DNA of 21,810 nucleotides from Candidatus Cloacimonadota bacterium. Its GTDB lineage: Bacteria; Cloacimonadota; Cloacimonadia; JGIOTU-2. The position numbers were made by a program, and so were the translations under genes. Shown piece by piece: positions 6,569-13,806 of this stretch. The notes beneath the pieces are model-generated. The model had not been told where the DNA came from. It ran no database searches and worked only from the letters and a program-made list of their open reading frames with translations. The stretch is taken from positions 1-21,810 of the forward strand of contig JACNFI010000188.1 in assembly GCA_014384665.1 (NCBI GenBank). The letters run 5' to 3'. The first letter of the stretch is position 1. Each line of letters starts with the position of its first letter.

Positions 6569-7735
6569 ATGGCAAAGAGAGATTATTACGAAATTCTCGG
6601 ACTAGATAGAAATGCAAATACGAGTGAAATCAAACGCGCATACAGAAAACTGGCAATGAAATATCATCCTGACAAAAACAAGGATGATCCAGATGCAGAA
6701 GAAAAATTCAAAGAAGCATCAGAAGCTTATGAAGTGCTTGGCGATGAGAAAAAAAGAAGTTTATATGACCAGTATGGACATGCTGGCGTAGATTCTCAAT
6801 TTGGTACTGGCGGATTCCAATGGTCTGATTTTACTCATGCTACAGATTTTTCAGATATTTTTGAGAATCTATTTAGTGGAAATGGTTTTTTCAGTTCTAT
6901 ATTTGGAGACAGTTTTACCGGCTTTGGCACACGACGAAGACGAGCAGCAGTAAATCGCGGAGAAGACCTGAAAATCTCGCTCTCTCTTACTCTGGAAGAG
7001 ATAAACACTGGTGTCACAAAAAAGATAAAAGTCAACACTAAAACGGAATGTGAGAAGTGCCGAGGAACTGGCTCTGCTGATGGAAGAATTTCTACTTGCC
7101 CGCAATGTGGAGGCGCTGGTCAAGTAAGACAAGTGCGACAATCATTCTTTGGACAGATGTCCACTATAACAACCTGCCCAACCTGCAATGGAAAAGGAAC
7201 TATTATCAGAAACAGATGTGCTGCCTGCTATGGTGAAGGCAGAATTACAAGTGTAAAGACCGTGAAGATTAATATCCCTGCTGGCATTGCTGATGGTCAA
7301 TATCTAAAATTGCGTGGTCAGGGAAATGCAGGTAAACAAGGCGGTCCAGCCGGCGATATCCTCGTATTCATTAAGGAAAAAAGACATGATATCTTTGAAA
7401 GAGATGGACAAGATTTGATATGTAAATTTCCAATTACAATTACAAAAGCAGTTCTGGGTGGCACATTGGAAGTTCCAACACTTCAGAAACATATAAAAAT
7501 GAAATTACCACCTGGAACTCAAACAGGAAAGGTGTTCCGACTGAAAAGCCAGGGATTGCCGTATCTTAACAGCACAAGGAAGGGTAACTTATTCATAAAA
7601 ATTACCGTGGTAATTCCAGCTGATCTCTCAAAAGCGGAACGAGAGTTATACAAAAAATTAGAACCTTTTGACGAAAAACGAAATCTAAAACCAGGAAAAA
7701 CATTCTTTGAAAAAATTAAAGAATACTTTGTCTAA
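6569..7735 (+). CDS. dnaJ: Chaperone protein DnaJ (Hsp40)
   Basis: DnaJ delivers clients to DnaK and stimulates its ATPase. This is a full-length type I protein of 388 residues. The J domain (residues 1-70) has the HPD motif at 33-35. A G/F-rich linker runs to about 125. The zinc region has four cysteine repeats: CEKCRGTG (161), CPQCGGAG (177), CPTCNGKG (203) and CAACYGEG (217). The two-part C-terminal substrate domain follows. The ribosome site is weak; GGCAAAGA, supplied by the upstream TTCGTGGC repeat, lies about 11 bases before the ATG. The last codons lie at the edge of a 125-bp tandem repeat. Confidence 0.97.
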   Translation: MAKRDYYEILGLDRNANTSEIKRAYRKLAMKYHPDKNKDDPDAEEKFKEASEAYEVLGDEKKRSLYDQYGHAGVDSQFGTGGFQWSDFTHATDFSDIFENLFSGNGFFSSIFGDSFTGFGTRRRRAAVNRGEDLKISLSLTLEEINTGVTKKIKVNTKTECEKCRGTGSADGRISTCPQCGGAGQVRQVRQSFFGQMSTITTCPTCNGKGTIIRNRCAACYGEGRITSVKTVKINIPAGIADGQYLKLRGQGNAGKQGGPAGDILVFIKEKRHDIFERDGQDLICKFPITITKAVLGGTLEVPTLQKHIKMKLPPGTQTGKVFRLKSQGLPYLNSTRKGNLFIKITVVIPADLSKAERELYKKLEPFDEKRNLKPGKTFFEKIKEYFV

Positions 7736-7978
7736 ATAATCGTTGAGTTAGACCCCACTAGGATAAATATCCAACGGGGTAAACAGAGAAAAATTGATTT
7801 AAACTGAAATAATCAGTCTACATCAACATATTCAGTTTGTATCAATGAAAAAAATGCCTAAATAATCATTGAGTTAGACCCCGTAGGATAAATATCCAAC
7901 GGGGTAAACAGAGAAAAATTGATTTAAACTGAAATAATCAGTCTACATCAATATATTCAGTCTACATCAATGAGAATC
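7732..7978. repeat. 125-bp tandem duplication after dnaJ
   Basis: Copy 1 starts in the last dnaJ codon (7732) and runs to 7856; copy 2 runs from 7857 to about 7978. Each holds a GAGTTAGA box and a CCCCG palindrome (7753-7779 and 7879-7904; arms CCCCGTAGGATA and TATCCAACGGGG in copy 2), then CAGAGAAAAATTGATTT and ATCAGTCTACATCAA units. The first palindrome has an extra base and an imperfect arm (CCCCACTAGG). Confidence 0.87.
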
Positions 7979-7999
7979 AGTCTACATCAATATATTCAG
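7938..7999. repeat. Short tandem units TCAGTCTACATCAA
   Basis: Three identical 14-base units begin at 7938, 7957 and 7977, and a partial one at 7996, giving spacings of 19-20 bases. One more, plus a diverged unit, lies in the first 125-bp copy (7812 and 7831). The run ends exactly where recognisable rsmE coding sequence begins. Confidence 0.8.
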
Positions 8000-8319
8000 T
8001 ATATCTTCCGAAAATAAATTCCGTTGTTGAATTCACTAATTTATTTTCTAAAATCAACCAAAAATATAATCCAATAATCGCATGGGAAGAAGAGAATAAT
8101 AATCTTTTGCATCAGACATTAGCAGATAATAGTAATGATGTTTGTTTGATTGTAGGTCAAGAAGGTGGTTTTGAAAATGAGGAAATAGAACTCGCAAAAA
8201 AGCATTCTGCAAAAGTAATCAGTTTAGGAAATCATATATTGCGAGGTGAAACTTCTGCAATTGCGATGACTGCAAATGCTGCCTTCTATCGGTTGCAAAA
8301 AGACAAATCATTTTACTAA
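7996..8319 (+). pseudogene. rsmE: 5'-truncated rsmE (16S rRNA m3U1498 methyltransferase)
   Basis: RsmE methylates N3 of U1498 in 16S rRNA. The frame ending at 8319 contains the C-terminal SPOUT-fold signatures: YLPKINSVVEF at its beginning, IIAWEE, CLIVGQEGGFENEEIELA, and VISLGNHILRGETSAIAM, the knotted SAM-binding loop. Only about 107 codons remain of a usual 230-250. The N-terminal PUA-like domain and the first part of the SPOUT domain are missing, replaced by short tandem repeats. No ATG or GTG with a ribosome site precedes it; the frame is open only back to 7933. A TTG at 8107 would give a still shorter fragment. I call it a broken gene. Confidence 0.8.
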
Positions 8320-8385
8320 AACAAAAAATTATTGACACAATAACTGTTTTTGAAAGTAGTTGATAACAAATTTCCTGGAGAAGAT

Positions 8386-8523
8386 ATGAAACACTCATGC
8401 CGATATTTCGGCACAAAGGAATATCAAAATTATATGCCGAGACAAAAACATCAGATAATAAAACAAAAAATAGAAATTATCTCTGTGTTCTCTGTGTCTC
8501 TGTGGCAAGGTATTTACAGATGA
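8386..8523 (+). CDS. 45-residue ORF coupled to the oxidoreductase start (uncertain)
   Basis: An ATG at 8386 has CTGGAG 5 bases upstream and opens a 45-codon ORF beginning MKHSCRYFGTKEYQN. Its TGA overlaps the ATG of the next gene (ATGA at 8520-8523). The first ten codons lie in a dispersed repeat carrying the TGCCGA/TCGGCA hairpin (8397-8412); the same start recurs at 9718 as MKYSCRYFGT. The last third is encoded by the CTCTGTG repeat (8481-8510). No family is recognised. It could be a leader peptide or a by-product of two repeats. Confidence 0.25.
   Translation: MKHSCRYFGTKEYQNYMPRQKHQIIKQKIEIISVFSVSLWQGIYR
8481..8519 (+). repeat. CTCTGTG leader repeat before the oxidoreductase gene
   Basis: CTCTGTGTTCTCTGTGTCTC and TGTGGCAAGG end 9 bases before the ATG at 8520. 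This is the forward form of the CACAAAG/CTTTGTG family also found before dnaK, dnaJ and asnS. Here it has no inserted palindrome. Its last bases, CAAGG, provide the only visible ribosome site. Confidence 0.65.
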
Positions 8524-9506
8524 AAATCGGAGTAATCGGCGTAGGGCATCTTGGTCAGCATCACGCCAGAGTTTTTTCAGAATTAAATAATGCTGAATTG
8601 ATTGGAATTTATGATATTGATTATTCAAGAGCAAAATCTGTTGCAGCCAAAAATAATTGCCTTTCATTTGAAAATGTTGATGAATTGCTTTTGAAAGTTG
8701 ATGCAATAAGCATTGCCACTCCAACCACGACTCATTTTGATTATTGCAAAAAATGTCTTGAAAATGGGAAACATATTTTCGTAGAAAAACCTATTTGCAG
8801 TAAATTAGAGGATGCAAAAAAATTAGTATCTCTTTCAGAAAAAAAAAATCTTAAAATCCAGGTTGGACATATTGAGCGATTTAATCCAGCAATTATGGCT
8901 CTTTCAGATATTTTAATAAATCCAATTTTTATAGAAGCAAATCGTATTGCACCTTTTACTCCACGAGGAAGTGATGTACCCGTAGTTCTTGACTTGATGA
9001 TTCACGATATTGATATTATTCTTTCATTGGTAAAAAGTAAGGTGAAGAATATAAAAGCGGTTGGAGTGCCAATATTGACAAATGACATTGATATTGCAAA
9101 TGCAAAGATTGAATTTGAAAACGGTGCTCTTGCCAATATTACAGCCAGCCGCATCTCGCTGAAAAGAGAGAGAAAAATTCGGTTTTTTCAGAAAGATATG
9201 TATATCTCGCTGGATTATCAAAACAAAGATGTGCGGATTGTTAAGAAAAATCCTGAAATTAGCAGGATTATGCAGGAAATAATGTCTGGAAAAAGGCAAC
9301 CAGATATTTCTGACTTGTATCATACTCAGAAACTGGAAGTAATTGAAAAGGAGCCACTTATGACCGAACTGGAGAGTTTCATTGACACAATTAAAAATGA
9401 TAAAAGACCAATTGTCAATGGACAAGATGGTTGTGAAGCACTGCGAGTTGCATTTATGATTATGGAAAGTATCCAAAAAAGCAGAAAGAAAACTGACTTA
9501 ATTTAA
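8520..9506 (+). CDS. Gfo/Idh/MocA family NAD(P)-dependent oxidoreductase
   Basis: The 328-residue protein starts with a Rossmann dinucleotide fold (MKIGVIGVGHLGQHHARVF), has EKPI at residues 89-92, the usual catalytic-lysine motif of the family, then GHIERFNPA at 116-124 and a C-terminal sheet domain. The segment RGSDVPVVLDLMIHDIDII is characteristic of a subgroup often found near lipid A or sugar-nucleotide genes. The substrate is probably a sugar or sugar nucleotide, but it is not defined by the sequence. The frame is open upstream to 8397, but those 41 codons come from repeat DNA and precede the Rossmann motif. The ATG at 8520 is therefore chosen; it overlaps a small upstream ORF by ATGA. 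Confidence 0.88.
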   Translation: MKIGVIGVGHLGQHHARVFSELNNAELIGIYDIDYSRAKSVAAKNNCLSFENVDELLLKVDAISIATPTTTHFDYCKKCLENGKHIFVEKPICSKLEDAKKLVSLSEKKNLKIQVGHIERFNPAIMALSDILINPIFIEANRIAPFTPRGSDVPVVLDLMIHDIDIILSLVKSKVKNIKAVGVPILTNDIDIANAKIEFENGALANITASRISLKRERKIRFFQKDMYISLDYQNKDVRIVKKNPEISRIMQEIMSGKRQPDISDLYHTQKLEVIEKEPLMTELESFIDTIKNDKRPIVNGQDGCEALRVAFMIMESIQKSRKKTDLI

Positions 9507-9516
9507 CTTAAATAGT

Positions 9517-9542
9517 CAAACAACATTTTTTAATGATGTTTG
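9517..9542. terminator. Stem-loop after the oxidoreductase gene
   Basis: CAAACAACATT (9517-9527) and AATGATGTTTG (9532-9542) form an 11-bp stem with one mismatch and a T loop, 11 bases after the stop at 9506. No T run follows on the plus strand, so termination strength is doubtful. Confidence 0.4.
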
Positions 9543-9601
9543 AAAGAAACGAAATATGATTATAAATCCTGTTTAGATTAAGAATGTAAATCGCGTCATT
9601 A

Positions 9602-9980
9602 ACCCAAAGGAGCATGAAAATCGTATCCCAATTATTGATTATCATATTTTCTATTTATTTTTCTTTGTGTCCCCAATTAAATTGGGGATTGTGCCTTTGT
9701 GGCGAAAGGATTTTCAGATGAAATATTCATGCCGATATTTCGGCACACCCGTCTGGGCGCCGAGCCTGAAAGGAGAATGAAAATTGAGGGACGGAATGCA
9801 CAGCACAGATTCCAATTGATCCCAACAGGATTTGCAATCCTGTTTATTTCAACTTTGAAATCTTTATTTGAGAATAATAAACACCATTACAAATGGTGTT
9901 AGATCGTTTATTTGAAAGTTATTTTCATATGAAACCTACATGTCCCGAAAGAAACTCGGGACCCAAAGGAGCATGAAAAT
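9602..9980. repeat. Composite repeat block between the oxidoreductase gene and asnS
   Basis: This stretch holds no credible gene. ACCCAAAGGAGCATGAAAAT occurs at 9601-9620 and again at 9961-9980. A CTTTGTG leader repeat at 9663-9703 has a 17-bp palindrome, CCCCAATTAAATTGGGG (9671-9687), set inside it. AAAGGATTTTCAGATG (9705-9720) is identical to the asnS ribosome site and start, but opens only a 20-codon ORF (9718-9780). Hairpins follow: TGCCGA/TCGGCA (9730-9745), AACAGGAT/ATCCTGTT (about 9828-9846), AACACCATT/AATGGTGTT (about 9880-9900), and TGTCCCGA/TCGGGAC (9941-9962). Confidence 0.65.
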
Positions 9981-10021
9981 TATTAAGGATTTAAAATAGT
10001 TTAATTTTATGAATAAAATAT

Positions 10022-10150
10022 TGTTCGTGCCTGTCCCGTTAGATGCTTGCTATCTAATGGGATTAGTTCGTGCTTGCCCCGTGAAATAACTAACAAGAAA
10101 GGTGATAAGTTGGTAAACAGATAAAATATTTCACGGGGTAAATTCGTGGC
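10022..10150. repeat. Two successive TCCCG/CCCCG palindromes inside the asnS leader repeat
   Basis: GTTCGTGCCTG is followed by TCCCGTTAGAT (10034-10044) and ATCTAATGGGA (10052-10062). Then GTTCGTGCTTG is followed by CCCCGTGAAATA (10077-10088) and TATTTCACGGGG (10127-10138), with TAAATTCGTGGC closing the block. The arms of the second are perfectly complementary over 12 bp. The repeat ends just before the asnS ribosome site. Confidence 0.75.
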
Positions 10151-10167
10151 AAAAAAAGGATTTTCAG

Positions 10168-11463
10168 ATGAGAAAAATATATTTAAAAGAGATTGAAAAA
10201 TATGATGGAAAAGAAGTCCTGGTTGAAGGCTGGATTAGAAACAAACGTTCAAGCGGTAAAATCCAATTCTTAATATTGCGTGATGGCACAGATGAAATTC
10301 AAGCAGTGGCTTTTCTGCCAAATATTGGAGAAGAAAAATTCAAATTATGCGAGCAACTAACAATGGAATCTTCTGTGAAAATTTCTGGAACTGTCCGTCC
10401 AGATAAAAGAGCACCTTCTGGCTATGAACTTGATATTACAGATATTGAAATACTCCAGATTGCTGATGAATTTCCAATTCAAAAAAAGGAACATGGCGTC
10501 ACATTCTTGCTGGATAACCGTCATCTCTGGCTACGTTCAAGAAGGCAAAATTCTCTTTTGAAAATTCGCCATACGGTTTATTATGCAATTTGCGAATATC
10601 TAAACCAAAACGGTTTTTACAGGTTTGACTCCCCTATTCTTACTCCAAATGCTTGCGAAGGAACGACCACGCTTTTTGAAGTCCCCTATTTTGACGAAGG
10701 TTCGGCATTTCTTTCGCAATCAGGGCAACTCTATCTTGAAACTGGAATTATGAGTTTGGGAAAAGTTTATGATTTCGGTCCAACTTTCCGAGCGGAAAAA
10801 TCCAAAACCCGTAAGCACCTCACAGAATTCTGGATGATGGATGCCGAGATGGCTTTTGTAGAACACAAAAAAAATATGAAAATTCAGGAAGATTTGATTC
10901 GCTTTGTTATTCGTTATGTTCTTGAAAAAAATATGAACGAATTGGAAATTCTTGAAAGGGATATTGCTCAACTCAAAAAAGCAGATGCGCCATTCAAAAT
11001 AATAACTTATAAAGAAATGATAGAGATTCTTCAAGCGAAAGGTTCAAAGATAAAATATGGAGATGATATGGGAGCACAGGAAGAGGAAATGCTTACCGAC
11101 GATTCTGATGTGCCATTTTTTGTGGAAAAATGGCCTAAGGAAATCAAAGCATTTTATATGAAACTTGATAGAGAAAATCCGGATTTGTCTTTGTGTGCAG
11201 ATTTAATTGCTCCAGAAAAATTTGGCGAAATAATTGGGGGCTCAGAAAGAGAAGATGATTATGATGTTTTGAAGTCAAGAATGGCAGAAGAAAATATGAC
11301 AATTAAAGAATATCAATGGTATCTTGATTTGAGAAAATACGGTTCAGTTCCTCACAGCGGATTTGGTGTTGGCTTGGAAAGATTGATTGGGTGGATGTCT
11401 GGAGTTAAACATATACGAGAAGCAATACCCTTTCCAAGAATGATAAATAGGCTAACTCCATAA
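10168..11463 (+). CDS. asnS: Asparaginyl-tRNA synthetase
   Basis: The class IIb synthetase charges tRNA-Asn with asparagine. The 431-residue protein has an N-terminal OB-fold anticodon domain (VEGWIRNKRSSGKIQFLILR, residues 19-38), class II motif 2 as PTFRAEKSKTRKHLTEFW (205-222) and motif 3 as GVGLERLIGW (400-409). The C-terminal HIREAIPFPR is shared by AsnRS and AspRS. The FRAEKSKTRKHLTEFWMMD form is closer to AsnRS than to archaeal AspRS (FRAEEHNTTRHLNEAWS). AAAGGA lies 7 bases before the ATG and belongs to a sequence repeated at 9705-9720. It appears to be transcribed alone; the next gene starts 104 bases downstream. Confidence 0.93.
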   Translation: MRKIYLKEIEKYDGKEVLVEGWIRNKRSSGKIQFLILRDGTDEIQAVAFLPNIGEEKFKLCEQLTMESSVKISGTVRPDKRAPSGYELDITDIEILQIADEFPIQKKEHGVTFLLDNRHLWLRSRRQNSLLKIRHTVYYAICEYLNQNGFYRFDSPILTPNACEGTTTLFEVPYFDEGSAFLSQSGQLYLETGIMSLGKVYDFGPTFRAEKSKTRKHLTEFWMMDAEMAFVEHKKNMKIQEDLIRFVIRYVLEKNMNELEILERDIAQLKKADAPFKIITYKEMIEILQAKGSKIKYGDDMGAQEEEMLTDDSDVPFFVEKWPKEIKAFYMKLDRENPDLSLCADLIAPEKFGEIIGGSEREDDYDVLKSRMAEENMTIKEYQWYLDLRKYGSVPHSGFGVGLERLIGWMSGVKHIREAIPFPRMINRLTP

Positions 11464-11567
11464 TGATAGCAAATTAGGACAAAGATGACAATTCAATCAA
11501 ACAGTATGAGGACCGATGCTTTTGGCATCATCTTCCTTATCTTCAATCGGTCGTGTGAGGTGAATAA

Positions 11568-11903
11568 ATGATTACACAAAAGCAGATAGAAGAAATTATT
11601 AAGAAAATAATAGAAAATTATAAGCCAGAAAAAATCATTCTATTTGGTTCTTATGCATACGGTAATCCCACTGCAGATAGTGATTTAGACCTACTTATTA
11701 TAAAAGATATTAATATACCAAGATACAAAAGGGCAAGAGAAATTAGAAAATATCTATGGGGAATCACTGATATTCCGAAAGATATTATTGTTTATACCCA
11801 AAAAGAGATTGATGATTGGAAAAAAGTGGAAGAGGCATTTATTACGAATGTAGTAAAGAAAGGAAAAATTTTATATGAAAACAAAAAAAGATCTAATAAA
11901 TAA
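11568..11903 (+). CDS. MNT-type nucleotidyltransferase, antitoxin of a HEPN pair
   Basis: The 111-residue protein has the minimal nucleotidyltransferase core: IILFGSYAYGNPTADSDLDL, with Gly27-Ser28, Asp39 and Asp41, and a third acidic residue at Asp72 in PKDIIVY. The active site looks complete. In MntA-HepT modules the MNT protein silences the HEPN toxin by adding AMP to it. The HEPN gene follows directly and overlaps by 29 bases, so the two are surely co-translated. GAGGTG lies 6 bases before the ATG. It is not closely similar to the other MNT gene at 269-592. Family sure; the antitoxin role is inferred from gene order. Confidence 0.88.
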   Translation: MITQKQIEEIIKKIIENYKPEKIILFGSYAYGNPTADSDLDLLIIKDINIPRYKRAREIRKYLWGITDIPKDIIVYTQKEIDDWKKVEEAFITNVVKKGKILYENKKRSNK

Positions 11904-12300
11904 ATGGATTGACAAGGCAGAGAAAGATTTACGAAGTGCGGTACATGAGCTATCATTTTCGGATGTTGTGACTGAAACTGTTTGTTTCCATTGTCAACAG
12001 GCTGTTGAAAAGTATCTAAAAGCGTATTTGCTCTTTCTTGACATTCCTTTTACAAAAACTCATGAAATTGGTGAATTGATTACAAAATGCGAGAAAAAAG
12101 ATAGAGAAATCTCTATATTAAAAGAAGAGACAGATAAACTTACTGATTATGCAATTGAGATTCGTTATCCAGATGAATGGTTTGAGCCAAGTTTAGATGA
12201 TGCAAAAGAAGCAGTTGAAATAGCAAAGAAGGTGAAAGAGTTTATCTTGAATAGAATGGGTTTTAAAAATAAGAAAAAAGAATTAGAATTATTTAAATGA
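11875..12300 (+). CDS. HEPN domain protein, partner of the MNT nucleotidyltransferase
   Basis: This is a 141-residue helical protein of the HEPN family (PF05168 type). The signature FHCQQAVEKYLKAYLLF lies at residues 38-54, THEIGELI at 62-69 and IRYPDEWFEP at 96-105. HEPN toxins usually carry R-x4-6-H, the RNase motif. Here Arg97 is followed by YPDEWFEPS with no histidine at the expected place, as in the RYP subgroup, so RNase activity is doubtful. The last 15 residues are lysine-rich. The ATG at 11875 lies inside the MNT gene. The pair sits between asnS and a non-coding inverted-repeat element, as expected for a mobile toxin-antitoxin-like module. Confidence 0.85.
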   Translation: MKTKKDLINKWIDKAEKDLRSAVHELSFSDVVTETVCFHCQQAVEKYLKAYLLFLDIPFTKTHEIGELITKCEKKDREISILKEETDKLTDYAIEIRYPDEWFEPSLDDAKEAVEIAKKVKEFILNRMGFKNKKKELELFK

Positions 12301-12340
12301 TGAAAGAAAGATACTCTGACATATTAAAAAATTAAATCAT

Positions 12341-12537
12341 GAGTCCGCTATAAAAGCCCATGAAGGTGTTAAAATTCAGTTTTTATTCCATTTTCCAACG
12401 GTTAAAAATGTGGCCTTCTATGACACTAATTTGCCTATAGCTAGTGGATTAGGTAGTCCGCAATTTTTGTAATATCACATTCAAAATTGGCGTTTATTCG
12501 CGTTCATTCGCGGTTAAGGACTTTTTATAGTGAACTC
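12341..12537. repeat. 197-bp non-coding element with terminal inverted repeats
   Basis: GAGTCCGCTATAAAAGCCC (12341-12359) and GGACTTTTTATAGTGAACTC (12518-12537) are imperfect inverted repeats of about 19 bp. Inside, only very short frames occur. Near the right end lies GCGTTTATTCGCGTTCATTC (12490-12509), a tandem TTCGCG motif. It looks like a MITE or a decayed mobile element. No target-site duplication was recognised. Confidence 0.5.
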
Positions 12538-12557
12538 AATCATACAAAAGGATAATT

Positions 12558-12971
12558 ATGAAAAGGTTATTTCTAATCATATTTCTTACATTTTGTGTTA
12601 TATCTCTATCTGCACAAAATTTAAGCATTCCAAATGAGAATCTGAATAACATTTTTTCATTTCCTTCACAATTCCATTTTAAAAATCTGAACACCTCTCA
12701 ATCGTTTTCCTTCTCTACAATCTATAACTCCCAAACTAAAAAATCGTCCTATCTTGCAAATTTCTGCAATAGATTCCAATATAAACTCTCTTCAAAAATA
12801 AACCTGCAACTGGACCTGAATGCAGTAAAATACGGTGGTTTTGGTTCTGAAAGCGACAATACTAAAATCCTGCCTAATTTTCAACTTGATTATTCACCAA
12901 ATAAGAATTTGCATTTCCGCATCTCTTGGGAAAGTTTTCCATCAACTTATCACTCATACTTAGAAAAGTAG
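12558..12971 (+). CDS. Small exported protein of unknown function
   Basis: The 137-residue protein starts with a classical signal peptide, MKRLFLIIFLTFCVISLSAQ, with likely cleavage after the ALA-like SLSA. The mature part is rich in Ser, Asn, Phe and Tyr, with alternating polar and aromatic stretches (YLANFCNRFQYKLSSKINLQ, LHFRISWESF) that look like antiparallel beta strands of an outer-membrane or periplasmic protein. It ends abruptly after a strand-like segment, so it may be the front part of a longer barrel. No family is recognised. AAAGGAT lies 5 bases before the ATG. It precedes mazG by 64 bases and may share its transcript. Confidence 0.65.
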   Translation: MKRLFLIIFLTFCVISLSAQNLSIPNENLNNIFSFPSQFHFKNLNTSQSFSFSTIYNSQTKKSSYLANFCNRFQYKLSSKINLQLDLNAVKYGGFGSESDNTKILPNFQLDYSPNKNLHFRISWESFPSTYHSYLEK

Positions 12972-13035
12972 TTTTGTAACGCAATTGCGACTTCATTTAA
13001 CACAAGCGAGGATGTTCGTGTTATAAGGGTTTTCA

Positions 13036-13806
13036 ATGAAAGAATTTGATAAATTACTGGAAATAATGACCAAACTTCGTGAACCTGAAAAAGGATGCCC
13101 CTGGGATATTGAGCAAACGCCAGAATCTCTTCGTCCACATATGATTGAAGAAGTTTATGAAATTTCTGATGCTATCACTCATAAAGATTTCAAAGCACTA
13201 AAAGAAGAACTTGGCGACCTCCTGCTTCATATAATATTTCAAGCAAAAATCGCTGAACAAGAGGGAAAATTTACCATTCAAGATGTATTGAAAAAAGTAA
13301 ATAAAAAAATGATTACCCGCCATCCTCACATTTTTGGAAATACAAAAGTAAAGGATGCAAAAGAGGTTGAACACAACTGGGAAAAAATCAAAAAGAAAGA
13401 GAAAAATCACAGAAAATCTATTCTGGAAGGTTTACCAAAATCTCTACCATCTTTGATTAAAGCAAAAAGAATTCAGAGCAAGGCAGCAACCGTGGGCTTT
13501 GATTGGGAAGATGTTAATGAAATTTTTGCAAAACTAAAAGAAGAATTAGCAGAATTTGAAGAGGAATACAAATCGCAAAACCATAAAAAAATGTCTGATG
13601 AAATGGGTGACATCTTCTTTGTTCTTGTTAATATCGCACGAAAACTGGATATTGACTCAGAATATGCTCTGAACAATTCAATAGAAAAGTTTATAAAACG
13701 ATTTAGTTACATTGAGCAGAATTTGAAGGAAAAAATCTTTACCAGCAATCTTGAACAAATGGAAGAACTCTGGCAAAAGGCAAAAGAAATTCCAGATGAA
13801 AAATAA
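13036..13806 (+). CDS. mazG: Nucleoside triphosphate pyrophosphohydrolase MazG
   Basis: MazG hydrolyses (d)NTPs to the monophosphates plus pyrophosphate, removing aberrant nucleotides and influencing ppGpp-linked survival. The 256-residue protein has the family's two tandem all-alpha domains. Domain 1 opens with LREPEKGCPWDIEQTPESL (residues 14-32), with its metal motif at EELGD (57-61). Domain 2 has EEEY and DEMGD (174-192). RHPHIFG follows domain 1, as in E. coli MazG. AAGGG lies 6 bases before the ATG. The stop overlaps the start of the histidine kinase gene by 11 bases, so translation is coupled. Confidence 0.95.
   Translation: MKEFDKLLEIMTKLREPEKGCPWDIEQTPESLRPHMIEEVYEISDAITHKDFKALKEELGDLLLHIIFQAKIAEQEGKFTIQDVLKKVNKKMITRHPHIFGNTKVKDAKEVEHNWEKIKKKEKNHRKSILEGLPKSLPSLIKAKRIQSKAATVGFDWEDVNEIFAKLKEELAEFEEEYKSQNHKKMSDEMGDIFFVLVNIARKLDIDSEYALNNSIEKFIKRFSYIEQNLKEKIFTSNLEQMEELWQKAKEIPDEK

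Noticed and set aside
7938..7999. Short regularly spaced units that recall a CRISPR array
   Set aside because: The units are 14 bases with 5-6 base spacers, and no cas genes are present; this is a simple tandem repeat.
8397..8519. 41-codon extension of the oxidoreductase
   Set aside because: It comes from the TGCCGA hairpin repeat and the CTCTGTG repeat; the Rossmann motif begins at the ATG at 8520.
9699..9902. 67-codon plus-strand frame
   Set aside because: It is built from a leader repeat and hairpins, has no family features and no ribosome site at its start.
12360..12440. 26-codon ORF inside the 197-bp element
   Set aside because: It lacks a ribosome site and any recognisable feature.
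13751..13795. 15-codon extension of the histidine kinase
   Set aside because: It would lie deep inside mazG, and the ATG at 13796 gives a normal N-terminus just before the first membrane helix.
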